5,100 nucleotides of DNA from Myxococcales bacterium (GCA_003153875.1 PMBY01000170.1:23468-28567), one strand, 5' to 3'; shown: positions 1 to 5,100, counted from the first letter of the stretch. Numbers and translations: made by a program. Notes: generated by a model from the sequence alone, not told the origin.

Positions 1-215
1 GCGCCGTAGTTCACCTCGACGTGGGGCGCGGTTCCCGTCGCGGCATCGTGGGTAATGGAATGTTGAGTTGCCAGATAGAATTCCCAGTGGCGGAACTCGA
101 CCGGCTCAGGGTCATCCGTCACGTAGGGCGGGCCCGCGTGCCCTTTTGCTGGCGCGAGGACAATAGTTGCGGCCAGCGCCGCAATCGACCGGCGCAAGCT
201 CGTCGCAGCCAGCAT
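1..215 (-). CDS. Secreted protein N-terminus, MetA-pathway-of-phenol-degradation-like outer-membrane family (partial)
   Basis: The gene starts at ATG 215 and runs off the left edge after 71 codons with no stop. AAGG (222-225 on the minus strand) lies 6 nt upstream of the ATG and supports this start. The N-terminus is a classical Sec signal peptide: basic LRRS at residues 7-10, a hydrophobic IAALAATIVLAPA core, and an AKGHA end with likely cleavage after Ala27. The mature protein opens GPPYVTDDPEPVEFRHWEFY and shortly afterwards reads APHVEVNYG. I associate this opening with a widespread set of secreted hypothetical proteins related to the MetA-pathway-of-phenol-degradation family (predicted outer-membrane beta-barrels). 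That assignment comes from memory of the motif, and the barrel itself is not visible. The gene lies 17 nt downstream of the 87-aa ORF and is probably co-transcribed with it. Export is nearly certain; function is unknown. The body of the gene lies outside the window. Confidence 0.8.
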   Translation of the reverse strand, partial: MLAATSLRRSIAALAATIVLAPAKGHAGPPYVTDDPEPVEFRHWEFYLATQHSITHDAATGTAPHVEVNYG

Positions 216-232
216 TTTCCACCTTGTCGGGG

Positions 233-496
233 TCAGCTGTGAAGGGGTGGGCGAAACGCGAGTCGTTGCAGCAAACCTTCGGGCGTCTGCCCAAAAACGC
301 CCCCCCGTTTCGCTAGCCGGTCCATGAACTCCACTCGGCCATTCCCAGCCGACTCGGCCACCACGCTGACAAACGGCGGCCCCAGCGCATACAGCTTCAT
401 GACTGCCGCGGGGCACGGACAGTCCGCGGCCTCATCGCTGGGTTTCGCCTTCAGCGCATCGAGAGCAACGTCCGGTGAATCGACCGTGACAGTCAT
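233..496 (-). CDS. Small protein of unknown function (87 aa)
   Basis: The ORF starts at ATG 496 and ends at TGA 233-235. The reading frame stays open upstream to about 628, but that stretch overlaps the end of the lipoprotein gene and is Arg-rich in the way of GC-rich shadow frames, so I chose ATG 496. No clear ribosome binding site precedes it, which lowers confidence. An internal ATG (the Met of VMKLYALG) would give a shorter product. There is no signal peptide or membrane segment. The N-terminal third is acidic and includes a CPCP motif, followed by VMKLYALGPPFVSVVAES and a basic, Gly-containing C-terminal half. I do not recognise a family. A run of seven G in the coding strand (300-306) makes this frame sensitive to sequencing error. 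The short gap to the downstream secreted-protein gene suggests one transcript, and it may be an accessory protein to that product. Confidence 0.5.
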   Translation of the reverse strand: MTVTVDSPDVALDALKAKPSDEAADCPCPAAVMKLYALGPPFVSVVAESAGNGRVEFMDRLAKRGGVFGQTPEGLLQRLAFRPPLHS

Positions 497-569
497 TGAC
501 TTACTGGTTAGATGTCGCGAGCCGGGCGTGCGGTTCCTGGTTCGGCAGTCTTTTCGCCGGACGCAAGTG

Positions 570-1142
570 CTAGGGCGCGCAGATCCCCTTTGTGCAGCTC
601 GACGTCCCGCCGTCGGACCTCCCACCACAGCCCATCGACACGACCACCGGTCCGCTCCCCACGCAGGTGATGGTCTCGGTCTGCGCGGTCAAGTCTGTCA
701 CCACCGTCGCAACCGTGGTGCCAGCGGCGTTCTTCACCGTGGCCGTGGGGGGGCCAGTGTCCTTTGAATAGGGGCCGACTACGATCGTGCCACAGACGGC
801 TGAGCCTTTCTTCATGGTTGTGGTCGCCGTTGTGGCCAGCGGGTTGCTCATGTCCATATTCATCAGCATCTTCACGCCATTGTCGAAACACATGTTGCTC
901 GTCACCCCGGTGGGCGTGGTCGTGGACGGCGTGGCGCAGGCTGTGGCGCCGCACATCGTCGTGGTCTGCTGTACGCAGGCACCTTCGGGCATGCAGGGCA
1001 AGAGCAGATCCAGGTAGCAGGCGGGGACGCCACAGCTCGCGAGGATTCCCGCCATGGTGTTCGACCCGGAACCATCGCCGCAGCCAAGGAAGGCCACTCC
1101 CAACACGAACCCGAAAGCCAAGGCAAGTCTTGTCGGTCGCAT
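570..1142 (-). CDS. Cysteine-rich lipoprotein with a Met-x-Met-x-Met-x-Met strand
   Basis: The product is 190 aa. The start at ATG 1142 is supported by AGGGAG (1148-1153, minus strand) 5 nt upstream. The N-terminus RPTRLALAFGFVLGVAFLGC is a lipoprotein signal with the lipidated residue at Cys21. The -3 position is Phe rather than Leu, a tolerated deviation. Gly-Asp-Gly-Ser follows the Cys, as in flexible lipoprotein linkers. Twelve further Cys (37, 42, 50, 56, 64, 69, 85, 117, 160, 172, 183, 188) could form up to six disulfides in the periplasm or at the surface. The middle is Thr-rich, and residues 92-98 read MLMNMDM. The C-terminal half (CGTIVVGPYSKDTG, TVKNAAGTTVATVVTDL) looks like beta strands. 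Cys-rich, low-complexity lipoproteins of this kind are common in Myxococcota. I recognise no named family. It has its own likely promoter and is separated from the toroid gene by 67 nt. Confidence 0.85.
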   Translation of the reverse strand: MRPTRLALAFGFVLGVAFLGCGDGSGSNTMAGILASCGVPACYLDLLLPCMPEGACVQQTTTMCGATACATPSTTTPTGVTSNMCFDNGVKMLMNMDMSNPLATTATTTMKKGSAVCGTIVVGPYSKDTGPPTATVKNAAGTTVATVVTDLTAQTETITCVGSGPVVVSMGCGGRSDGGTSSCTKGICAP

Positions 1143-1175
1143 GGATACTCCCTGTGCAATTGGTCTGGCCGTCCG

Positions 1176-1204
1176 AGTGTCTGCGACGCGGAGTTCTTTG
1201 TCAA
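1176..1204 (-). promoter_or_regulatory. Candidate sigma-70-type promoter of the lipoprotein gene
   Basis: On the minus strand a perfect TTGACA (-35, 1199-1204) is followed after 17 nt by GACACT (-10, 1176-1181), which matches TATAAT at 3 of 6 positions. Transcription would begin near 1169 and leave a leader of about 27 nt that contains the AGGGAG ribosome binding site. It lies in the 67-nt gap after the toroid gene, so the lipoprotein need not depend on read-through. The weak -10 keeps this tentative. Confidence 0.45.
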
Positions 1205-1209
1205 AACAC

Positions 1210-2220
1210 CTAGCGAGAGCGTGATGTCGAGCTCTGCCATCGCATGAGGCTGCGGCACACAGCAAGACAGATCCACCAAGGCAGATCCTTGTTCTTGTTT
1301 TTCATGAGTCGGAGCCCGAAGGTCCCGTCGGTGCGTTGAATCTTCTTCAGCCGGTCGAGGGCAACGCGGATTGTCGGGACGTCCACGCTGAATCCCAGGC
1401 GTGAGAGGGTATCGAGCGCCGAAACAATGTCGGTGAACCAGAATGGAAACGAGACTCGTTCCCAATAGTTGACGGCGCCCCTGTCCCCATACGCATCTTT
1501 CTTATAGAGCCTGGCCGCCAGCAGTTCCGCCGCTTGGCGGGCCTCTGCGGATCGGCGATGAGCCGGGTGGGCGGCGAATGCGCGAAGCACCATGCCAGTT
1601 GTGAGATGGGAGAACGGCTTCGATCTGTCGGGGGCGATTGGCTTCGGGTGCCGCTGCACATCGACGAATTCAGAGAAGGGAACACCCACCGTCCGCAGGG
1701 GGATCGCCCAGCCACCGTCGCCTTGTCGCCTGGCCTGCAGCCAGCGAAATCCTTTCGCGATTCGGGGATCGTCTGCATAGCCAGCCTTGACTAGCAGCTC
1801 CATGATCGCGCCGACGTAGGTCGTGGCGTACTGGTTGCCGTAGATGCCGCGAAAGTCGCCCTCGTCGGTCTGGAAGGAGAAGAGGAACTCGGCCGCGCGC
1901 TCCATCGCCGGGTGTTCCCGTGTGAAGGCGAACTCTTCGACCAGTATTCCGACTTGTCGGAAGGTCTCGAGTTGGTCGTAGTTCTCGCGCGAGCGCACGT
2001 GGGGCTTGCCGCCGGGATAGCGCCAGGATCCTTCAGGGTTCTGCCTGGCCACGATCTTTCGGGCCTCGGGGAGATCCCAGAGGGTGGACACCGGCCCAAC
2101 GTCGCTGCCGAGCAGGTCTCGCTTGGCGAAAAAGGCAATGGCTGCGTTCTGGGACGAAAGAAGAACGGGCAGCGGATCTACCTTGAGCCATTGTCCCCAT
2201 GCTCCTGTCCTGCGGAACAT
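1210..2220 (-). CDS. Prenyltransferase/squalene-oxidase-repeat (alpha-toroid) protein, function unknown
   Basis: The product is 336 aa and appears soluble, with no signal peptide or membrane span. Four QW-type repeats of the terpenoid-cyclase/prenyltransferase toroid fold are visible: Q60-NPEGSW, Q117-TDEGDF, Q166-GDGGW and Q295-RTDGTF, separated by alpha-helical stretches. The segment YGNQYATTYVGAIMELLVKAGY (residues 127-148) also fits the family. Squalene-hopene cyclases and oxidosqualene cyclases are about twice this length and use DXDD or DCTAE acid motifs. Neither motif is present, so cyclisation of squalene is not supported. Single-domain toroid proteins of about 330 aa occur in many bacteria and archaea, usually annotated only by this repeat. 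ATG 2220 was chosen because the open frame further upstream is antisense to the AKR gene. GTG 2238 is an alternative, and neither has a strong ribosome binding site. The gene is divergent from the AKR gene across 63 bp, which suggests shared regulation. Its substrate is unknown. Confidence 0.85.
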   Translation of the reverse strand: MFRRTGAWGQWLKVDPLPVLLSSQNAAIAFFAKRDLLGSDVGPVSTLWDLPEARKIVARQNPEGSWRYPGGKPHVRSRENYDQLETFRQVGILVEEFAFTREHPAMERAAEFLFSFQTDEGDFRGIYGNQYATTYVGAIMELLVKAGYADDPRIAKGFRWLQARRQGDGGWAIPLRTVGVPFSEFVDVQRHPKPIAPDRSKPFSHLTTGMVLRAFAAHPAHRRSAEARQAAELLAARLYKKDAYGDRGAVNYWERVSFPFWFTDIVSALDTLSRLGFSVDVPTIRVALDRLKKIQRTDGTFGLRLMKNKNKDLPWWICLAVCRSLMRWQSSTSRSR

Positions 2221-2256
2221 TCCATGACTGTATCTCACGAACCGTGGGGAACGAAG

Positions 2257-2269
2257 ATCAAGCCTTGAT
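2257..2269. promoter_or_regulatory. Palindrome in the divergent spacer, candidate operator
   Basis: ATCAAG-C-CTTGAT is a perfect 6-1-6 inverted repeat inside the 63-bp spacer (2221-2283) between the divergent toroid and AKR genes. A second, smaller palindrome, CACG-AAC-CGTG, lies at 2236-2246. The larger one ends 3 nt before the AGGA ribosome binding site of the AKR gene, so it is well placed to act on that gene and possibly on both. No regulator gene is in the window and no convincing -35/-10 pair was seen in the spacer. Confidence 0.3.
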
Positions 2270-2283
2270 GCTAGGATTGCGCC

Positions 2284-3069
2284 ATGAGCGACGACTTCCT
2301 CTATCGCAGTATTCCCGTTCTGGGCAAACGCGTGCATCGCTATGGCCTGTCTGCATCCTATGGCCTGGATGAGGCCGGTGTGCGCGAGGGACTTGAGCGC
2401 GGAGCCAACTACATTTTCTGGAGCCCGGCGAAGAAGTTCCTCAGAACCATCATCAAGGACGTCGTCGCCCCCAACCGCGAGCGGTACGTCTTGGCCACTG
2501 GCCCCATTCTCGGCTATTTCGCCGGCTCCGTCCGCCGCGCCACTGAAAACGCATTGCGTGCGAGCGGCAGCGATTACATCGATATATTGCAGGTTTTCTG
2601 GGTGAACCGCATGTCGCTGCTGTCGAAATCCGTGCTCGCCGAGATGGTGAAACTGCGCGACGAGGGCAAGGTTCGCGCCATCGGGATCTCCAGCCACGAC
2701 CGCAAGCTGGTGGGCCGGCTCGCCGAGGAAGGCCCGCTTTCCATGTTCATGATCCGCTACAACGCCGCTCACCCGGGCGCCGAGGTCGACATCTTCCCGC
2801 ACCTGGAGCGCCGCAAACCAATGATCGTCGCGTATACCGCGACTTCCTGGCGCAAGCTGCTGCGCGCACCCAAGGGTTGGACGGGCAAGGTGGCCACGGC
2901 AGGCGACTGCTACCGCTTCTGTCTCACCAGTCCGCACGTCGACGTCGTCCTGTCAGCGCCCAAGACGGTGGTGCAAGTCCGCGAGAACCTGGCCGCCCTG
3001 GAGAAAGGCCCGCTTTCCCAAGACGAGATGACCTGGATGCGTGACCTCGGTCACGCCGTGCACGGGTGA
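2284..3069 (+). CDS. Aldo/keto reductase-fold protein lacking the catalytic tetrad (putative pseudoenzyme)
   Basis: The product is 261 aa. ATG 2284 has AGGA (2273-2276) 7 nt upstream. The AKR (beta/alpha)8 barrel pattern is clear: SASYGLDEAGVREGLERGANY (23-43), RYVLATG (67-73), SDYIDILQV (96-104), LRDEGKVRAIGISSHD (124-139), MIRYNAAHPGAEVDIFPHL (156-174), IVAYTATSW (181-189) and the C-terminal DVVLSAPKTVVQVRENLAALEKGPL. Aligning by eye to the classical Asp-Tyr-Lys-His tetrad, Asp of 'FDTA' is Phe45, the Tyr five residues later is Lys50, Lys of 'ATK' is Gly73 and His of 'QxH' is Phe105, so all four are replaced. It is also shorter than the usual 300-350 aa. The TAGDCYRFCLTSP segment (205-217) and the tetrad loss recall a divergent AKR clade in deltaproteobacteria and other environmental genomes. 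That clade may bind NAD(P)H without normal reduction chemistry or act on something else. It is divergent from the toroid gene. Confidence 0.87.
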   Translation: MSDDFLYRSIPVLGKRVHRYGLSASYGLDEAGVREGLERGANYIFWSPAKKFLRTIIKDVVAPNRERYVLATGPILGYFAGSVRRATENALRASGSDYIDILQVFWVNRMSLLSKSVLAEMVKLRDEGKVRAIGISSHDRKLVGRLAEEGPLSMFMIRYNAAHPGAEVDIFPHLERRKPMIVAYTATSWRKLLRAPKGWTGKVATAGDCYRFCLTSPHVDVVLSAPKTVVQVRENLAALEKGPLSQDEMTWMRDLGHAVHG

Positions 3070-3107
3070 AGGCACTGGGCCGCTGGACAAAGAAGGTACG
3101 GGCCCGC
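3068..3107 (+). repeat. Imperfect 16-bp direct repeat, 24-nt period, in-frame EGTGP units
   Basis: GAAGGCACTGGGCCGC (3068-3083) recurs as GAAGGTACGGGCCCGC (3092-3107). The three mismatches fall every third base. In the frame of the small downstream ORF both copies read Glu-Gly-Thr-Gly-Pro, so every difference is synonymous. The repeat begins inside the AKR stop codon. It may be an eroded duplication or part of a coding remnant. Confidence 0.5.
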
Positions 3108-3123
3108 AAACCAGGTTGCGCCC
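3100..3123 (+). terminator. Possible hairpin after the AKR gene (no T-tract)
   Basis: GGG-CC-CGCAA, loop ACCAGG, TTGCG-CCC can form an 8-bp stem with a 2-nt bulge, beginning 31 nt after the AKR stop. It is not followed by a T-run, so it is not a standard intrinsic terminator. It could protect the 3' end of the AKR transcript or be fortuitous, because its 5' arm overlaps the direct repeat. Confidence 0.2.
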
Positions 3124-3205
3124 AGGCGGACTGGTACGTTCGGCGTATGCCTGTGGCACTCGCACCTTCGTCAAGTCCGCGGCGGCCTGCGTGGACTCGA
3201 GCGAG

Positions 3206-3448
3206 ATGCCCCTGACCATGGCGGTCGTTGCCGGTGACAGCACCTACTCAAGCGCAACCTGGTCGGGAACCTTCAGGGTTATGTCTCTGGTCTTCGGGCC
3301 CGGGTCCGGGATGTTGAGCCTGAGTTGCGGCGACCTATACTTGCAGGCAAATGTTTCGCCAGACGGCAGCGTGACGAACGTGCATCTGTACCCAGCGTCT
3401 TACCCGGCGCCCACCGATTTGCCGACCGTTTCGCTTGCCCGGTTGTGA
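3206..3448 (+). CDS. Small hypothetical ORF, possibly the remnant of a secreted protein
   Basis: From ATG 3206 the ORF encodes 80 aa. The frame is open back to GTG 3041, inside the AKR gene, which would give 135 aa. Third positions are about 80% G/C from 3206 onward, which resembles real coding sequence, and open reading extends upstream through two further Cys codons (SAYACGTRTF, AAACVDSS). The visible product is rich in Ser, Thr, Gly and Val and looks beta-stranded (SATWSGTFRVMSLVFG, MLSLSCGDLYLQANVSPDGSV), like the C-terminal domain of an exported protein. It has no signal peptide, and no start codon in this frame has a convincing ribosome binding site. This fits a 5'-truncated gene or a mis-started small one. 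It ends 22 nt before the membrane-protein gene. No family recognised. Confidence 0.35.
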   Translation: MPLTMAVVAGDSTYSSATWSGTFRVMSLVFGPGSGMLSLSCGDLYLQANVSPDGSVTNVHLYPASYPAPTDLPTVSLARL

Positions 3449-3470
3449 CCAAGGGCCCTCAGGTTCACGG

Positions 3471-3893
3471 GTGTTTCTTCGCCGCCTCTACCTCGCCAAC
3501 GCCGCGTTTCTGATCGCGCACGAGATCGACTCGGCCTACTGGCACGAATGGAATCTTTTCGGCCTCGGCGGCGGCATTGGGGCTTTCGTCCTGCTGCACG
3601 TTCCACTGGCGGCCGCGGTCTTGTGGGGCTACGGGGCGTTGCGCGCCGGCGTCCGCTCGGGGCTGTGGATGTCGATATTCCTCGCAGCTGCGGGACTCAG
3701 CGCGGGCGCAATCCACACGGCTTTCCTTTTGTCCGACCGAGCAGAATTTCGCACACCGGTCTCAATCGCCGTCATCACTGCAACCACGCTACTATCGCTT
3801 GTTCAGCTATGGGCCGCGGCCCGCGCCCTGCGACGAAGAGCAGAGGGGGGTCCGGATGCAAGCTCCGAAACCCCTTCCTTTCCGGCTCTGTGA
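3471..3893 (+). CDS. Four-helix integral membrane protein with HEIDSAYWHEW motif (DUF6713-like)
   Basis: From GTG 3471 the product is 140 aa. CAGG lies about 7 nt upstream. TTG 3435 would add 12 polar residues before the first helix and overlap the previous ORF, so it is less likely. Four hydrophobic segments are predicted near residues 5-19, 33-55, 64-87 and 96-119, followed by a basic RALRRRA and a short polar tail. The conserved-looking motif is H17-E-I-D-S-A-Y-W-H-E-W27 at the end of helix 1, with further His at 43 (VLLHVPL) and 82 (AIHTAF). The HEIDSAYW(K/H)EW signature followed by a Gly-rich, Phe-Leu-Leu helix matches what I recall of DUF6713, a small uncharacterised membrane family. 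A profile search would settle this. Clustered His, Glu and Asp in the membrane could bind a metal or cofactor, but this is inference. It converges on leuA, and its stop codon lies in a 9-nt tandem repeat. Confidence 0.8.
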   Translation: MFLRRLYLANAAFLIAHEIDSAYWHEWNLFGLGGGIGAFVLLHVPLAAAVLWGYGALRAGVRSGLWMSIFLAAAGLSAGAIHTAFLLSDRAEFRTPVSIAVITATTLLSLVQLWAAARALRRRAEGGPDASSETPSFPAL

Positions 3894-3912
3894 ACTCTGT
3901 GCCCTCTGTGGT
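3886..3912 (+). repeat. Three-unit tandem repeat of CTCTGTGnn at the convergent gene junction
   Basis: Three consecutive 9-nt units, CTCTGTGAA (3886-3894), CTCTGTGCC (3895-3903) and CTCTGTGGT (3904-3912), share a perfect 7-nt core and are followed by GAAA. The first unit supplies the TGA stop of the membrane-protein gene, and the array ends 9 nt before the leuA stop codon. From memory, phrases of this type (CTxTGTGnnCTxTGTGGT) recur between genes in various environmental bacterial genomes and give spurious peptides such as LCELCALCG. This one is therefore probably a member of a dispersed repeat family. Confidence 0.6.
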
Positions 3913-3921
3913 GAAACAGCA

Positions 3922-5100
3922 CTATCCCTCCGCCGGCTTCGCGTTCAGCTCTTTGTCCAGCGCTTTGCATGCGGCGGCCAGCGACGCCTTGACGATGTCC
4001 CGGTCGCGGCCGGCGCCGAACCTGATTATTCCGTCACGGCCGCGCAGGCCAACGTAGGCCACGGCTTCGGCGTCAGCGCCGTCACCCAGGGCGTGTTCGC
4101 TGTAGTCAACCAAATGGACGTCCACGCCCAATGCGCTGGCCAGGCCGCGCACGAAGCCGTCAATGGGGCCCGTGCCCTGACCTTCCACGCTTACTGGTTT
4201 TTCCCCATCAGTCAGGCGTGCGCGCACCACGCACGCGCCCTCGCGCGGGTGATCTACCGAAAAGTCCACCACCACGAAGCGGCCGACTGACAGGTACTCG
4301 CGTTCGAATGCCTGCAAGATGGCATCTGCGCTCAGCTCTTTGCCGGTCGCATCTGCCATTCCTTGCACCACCTGGCTGAATTCCACGGCCATGCCCTTGG
4401 GCACGCGATAACCGTGGCTCTGCTCCAGAACATAGGCCACGCCGCCCTTGCCAGACTGGCTGTTGATGCGAATCAGGGGTTCGTATTGTCGGCCTACGTC
4501 CGCCGGATCAATGGGCAAGTACGGCACTTCCCATATGGTCGCGCCGGTCTTCTCCATTGCAGCCAATCCCTTTCGAATGGCGTCCTGGTGCGAGCCGGAA
4601 AAGGCGGTGAACACCAGCTCACCGGCGTAGGGATGGCGCGGCGGCACGGGCAATTGGTTACACTGCTGGAAGACCTCGACCAAGGCCGGCAGGTCCGACA
4701 AGTCCAGTTGCGGATCAATGCCTTGGCTGAACAGATTCATGGCCAGCGCCACCACGTCGGCGTTGCCGGTGCGCTCGCCATTGCCGAACAGGGTGCCTTC
4801 CACTCGCTCGGCACCCGCCAGCATGGCCAGCTCGGCCGCGGCGATGGCACAGCCTCGGTCATTGTGCGTGTGCACGCTGATGATCGTGCAGTCCCGCTGC
4901 GCCAGGTGCCGGTGCATCCACTCAATCTGGTCGGCGTACACATTGGGCGTGGACATCTCCACCGTGGCGGGCAAGTTGACGATCATCTTCTTGTCGCGCG
5001 TGGGTCGCCATTCTTCGGCCACGGCGTCGCACACTTGCGCCGCAAACTCCAGCTCAGTGCCGGTGAAACTTTCGGGCGAGTATTCCAGCACGATCTCGCT
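3922..5100 (-). CDS. leuA: 2-isopropylmalate synthase, longer LeuA class (N-terminus missing)
   Basis: It condenses acetyl-CoA and 2-oxoisovalerate to 2-isopropylmalate, the first committed step of leucine biosynthesis, in the cytoplasm. The 392 visible residues read in from the right edge at SEIVLEYSPESFTGTELEF, so roughly the first 170 residues, including the first metal-binding Asp, lie outside. Visible barrel motifs are IVNLPATVEMSTPNVYADQI, the divalent-metal HTHNDRG (His77 and His79 of the fragment) and EGTLFGNGERTGN with Asn113 as the likely third metal ligand. Linker motifs RINSQSGKGGVAYVLE and EFSQVVQ..ADATGKE are typical of the Mycobacterium/Corynebacterium/yeast-like class rather than the short E. 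coli type. The last ~120 residues form the LeuA dimerisation/leucine-feedback domain (VEGQGTGPIDGF, YSEHALGDGADAEAVAYV, DIVKASLAAACKAL), so feedback inhibition is likely. The TAG stop is at 3922-3924. No leader peptide or promoter is visible because the 5' end is absent. Confidence 0.96.
   Translation of the reverse strand, partial: SEIVLEYSPESFTGTELEFAAQVCDAVAEEWRPTRDKKMIVNLPATVEMSTPNVYADQIEWMHRHLAQRDCTIISVHTHNDRGCAIAAAELAMLAGAERVEGTLFGNGERTGNADVVALAMNLFSQGIDPQLDLSDLPALVEVFQQCNQLPVPPRHPYAGELVFTAFSGSHQDAIRKGLAAMEKTGATIWEVPYLPIDPADVGRQYEPLIRINSQSGKGGVAYVLEQSHGYRVPKGMAVEFSQVVQGMADATGKELSADAILQAFEREYLSVGRFVVVDFSVDHPREGACVVRARLTDGEKPVSVEGQGTGPIDGFVRGLASALGVDVHLVDYSEHALGDGADAEAVAYVGLRGRDGIIRFGAGRDRDIVKASLAAACKALDKELNAKPAEG

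Noticed and set aside
324..1213. Plus-strand ORFs opposite the lipoprotein and the 87-aa gene
   Set aside because: Their translations are rich in Arg, Ser, Trp and His with no recognisable motifs, and they lie opposite a lipoprotein gene with a clear signal peptide, ribosome binding site and likely promoter.
1210..2220. Squalene-hopene cyclase assignment
   Set aside because: The protein has QW-like repeats but is half the expected length and has no DXDD motif, so only the toroid fold is supported.
2264..2283. TTGATG as a -35 box for the AKR gene
   Set aside because: It lies too close to the start codon, with no -10 element at usable distance; it is part of the palindrome instead.
2221..2937. 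N-terminal extension of the toroid ORF by about 239 codons
   Set aside because: It is antisense to the AKR gene, which has a ribosome binding site and clear family motifs. The extension shows no toroid motifs and is an open-frame by-product of high GC.
3886..3912. Possible CRISPR array
   Set aside because: The units are 9 nt with only 2 variable bases; there are no spacers, and the size is far below a CRISPR repeat-spacer unit.
3548..4290. Overlapping plus-strand ORFs across the membrane-protein end and leuA
   Set aside because: Arg/Ser/Pro-rich translations in shadow frames of two well-supported genes; one contains the LCELCALCG peptide made by the 9-nt repeat.

Overview
The window is high-GC (roughly 60%, judged by eye) bacterial chromosomal DNA with strongly G/C-biased third codon positions. 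A Cys-rich lipoprotein, a secreted N-terminus of the kind that precedes 'MetA-pathway'-like outer-membrane proteins, and stand-alone toroid and AKR-like proteins together suggest a Myxococcota-like or related deltaproteobacterial or environmental lineage. This assignment is inference: no rRNA or marker gene is present. No phage, IS, CRISPR or tRNA sequence was seen.

Layout: positions 1-1142 carry three minus-strand genes. Reading downstream on the minus strand, they are a 190-aa Cys-rich lipoprotein (570-1142, with a plausible TTGACA promoter at 1176-1204), an 87-aa protein of unknown function (233-496), and the signal peptide and first mature residues of a secreted protein that runs off the left edge (1-215). 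Next is a minus-strand 336-aa prenyltransferase/squalene-oxidase-repeat (alpha-toroid) protein (1210-2220). It is divergent from a plus-strand 261-aa aldo/keto-reductase-fold protein (2284-3069) across a 63-bp spacer that contains a perfect 6-1-6 palindrome. The AKR-like protein appears to have lost all four catalytic tetrad residues. Downstream on the plus strand are a doubtful small ORF or gene remnant (3206-3448) and a 140-aa four-helix membrane protein with a HEIDSAYWHEW motif, DUF6713-like from memory (3471-3893). That gene converges on leuA (3922 to the right edge), which encodes a 2-isopropylmalate synthase of the longer class and lacks its N-terminus here. Three exact-spaced copies of a 9-nt CTCTGTGnn unit sit at the tail-to-tail junction.

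Only leuA has a firmly known role, the first committed step of leucine synthesis. The most interesting part is the divergent pair formed by a toroid protein without recognisable cyclase acid motifs and an AKR-fold protein without its tetrad. Both look like repurposed scaffolds, and they may be co-regulated through the shared spacer. No complete new system can be claimed from the sequence alone.
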